DNA of 12,952 bases from CALKYB01 sp964510575 (GTDB lineage: Bacteria > Bdellovibrionota_C > UBA2361 > SZUA-149 > CALKYB01). The stretch covers positions 1 through 12,952 of the forward strand of contig CAZECN010000054.1 in the NCBI GenBank assembly GCA_964510575.1, written 5' to 3'. Positions within the stretch are counted from its first letter, which is position 1, and the number at the start of each line of letters is the position of its first letter. The translations under genes and the position numbers were made by a program. Positions 12,885 through 12,952 of this stretch are shown here, piece after piece. The notes below the pieces were generated by a model. The model worked only from the letters and a program-made list of their open reading frames with translations. It made no database searches and was not told the DNA's origin.

Positions 12885-12952
12885 AATCATAGGGGAGGGG
12901 AATACCACCGTTTTTTCAGGGGCTAAAAAACTTGGGCAAGCTTGAATTAATT

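Noticed and set aside
12910..12931. GTTTTTT..AAAAAAC inverted repeat as a terminator
   Set aside because: Stem is almost all A-T and no gene end is visible beside it in the window.

Overview
The window looks like the chromosome of a free-living Gram-negative bacterium with an AT-rich genome. The SPOR-type domain, a secreted protein with a Sec signal, a DUF1285 protein and a lactate-dehydrogenase-like malate dehydrogenase next to sucCD all suggest a proteobacterium or a 'deltaproteobacteria-like' lineage (Bdellovibrio- or SAR324-like). That placement is inference; nothing here fixes the taxon. Most genes are core housekeeping genes. No insertion sequence, integrase, phage gene or CRISPR array is visible.

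Left part (1-586). A probable rho-independent terminator (169-199) ends transcription arriving from outside the window. tRNA-Ile(GAT) and tRNA-Ala(TGC) follow as a pair, with encoded CCA ends. This pair normally sits between 16S and 23S rRNA, but no rRNA sequence is visible on either side. The first 168 bases and the 121 bases after tRNA-Ala hold nothing I can call with confidence.

587-3774. A secreted, lysine-rich, low-complexity protein runs convergent to, and overlaps by 4 nt, a small membrane-anchored protein on the minus strand. A 217-nt intergenic region follows, holding two tandem inverted repeats that can also pair with each other. After it come a UPF0104/LPG-synthase-TM family membrane protein (+) and a minus-strand pair, DUF1285 protein then trmL, overlapping by 20 nt. 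trmL also overlaps the end of the membrane protein gene by 8 nt.

3775-7432. mdh, sucC, sucD and ndk form a plus-strand energy-metabolism cluster. Succinyl-CoA synthetase makes a nucleoside triphosphate, Ndk exchanges the phosphate between nucleotides, and malate dehydrogenase acts two steps later in the TCA cycle. A perfect TATAAT box and a GC-rich hairpin lie in front of mdh.

7467-10843. rlmN (23S rRNA/tRNA adenine-C2 methylation), mtnP (methylthioadenosine phosphorylase) and a YihY/BrkB-family membrane protein follow on the same strand.

10861-12952 (minus strand). A Ser/Thr protein kinase is built as cytoplasmic kinase domain, disordered linker, one membrane helix, then a SPOR-like domain. 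It is followed 27 nt downstream by a 59-residue acidic protein with two DGxID (EF-hand-like) motifs. The kinase promoter region has a perfect extended -10 element embedded in one palindrome and a second, 24-bp inverted repeat just before the start codon. This kinase locus is the most unusual part of the window: it resembles a Gram-negative counterpart of PASTA-kinase cell-wall sensing, with SPOR in place of PASTA.
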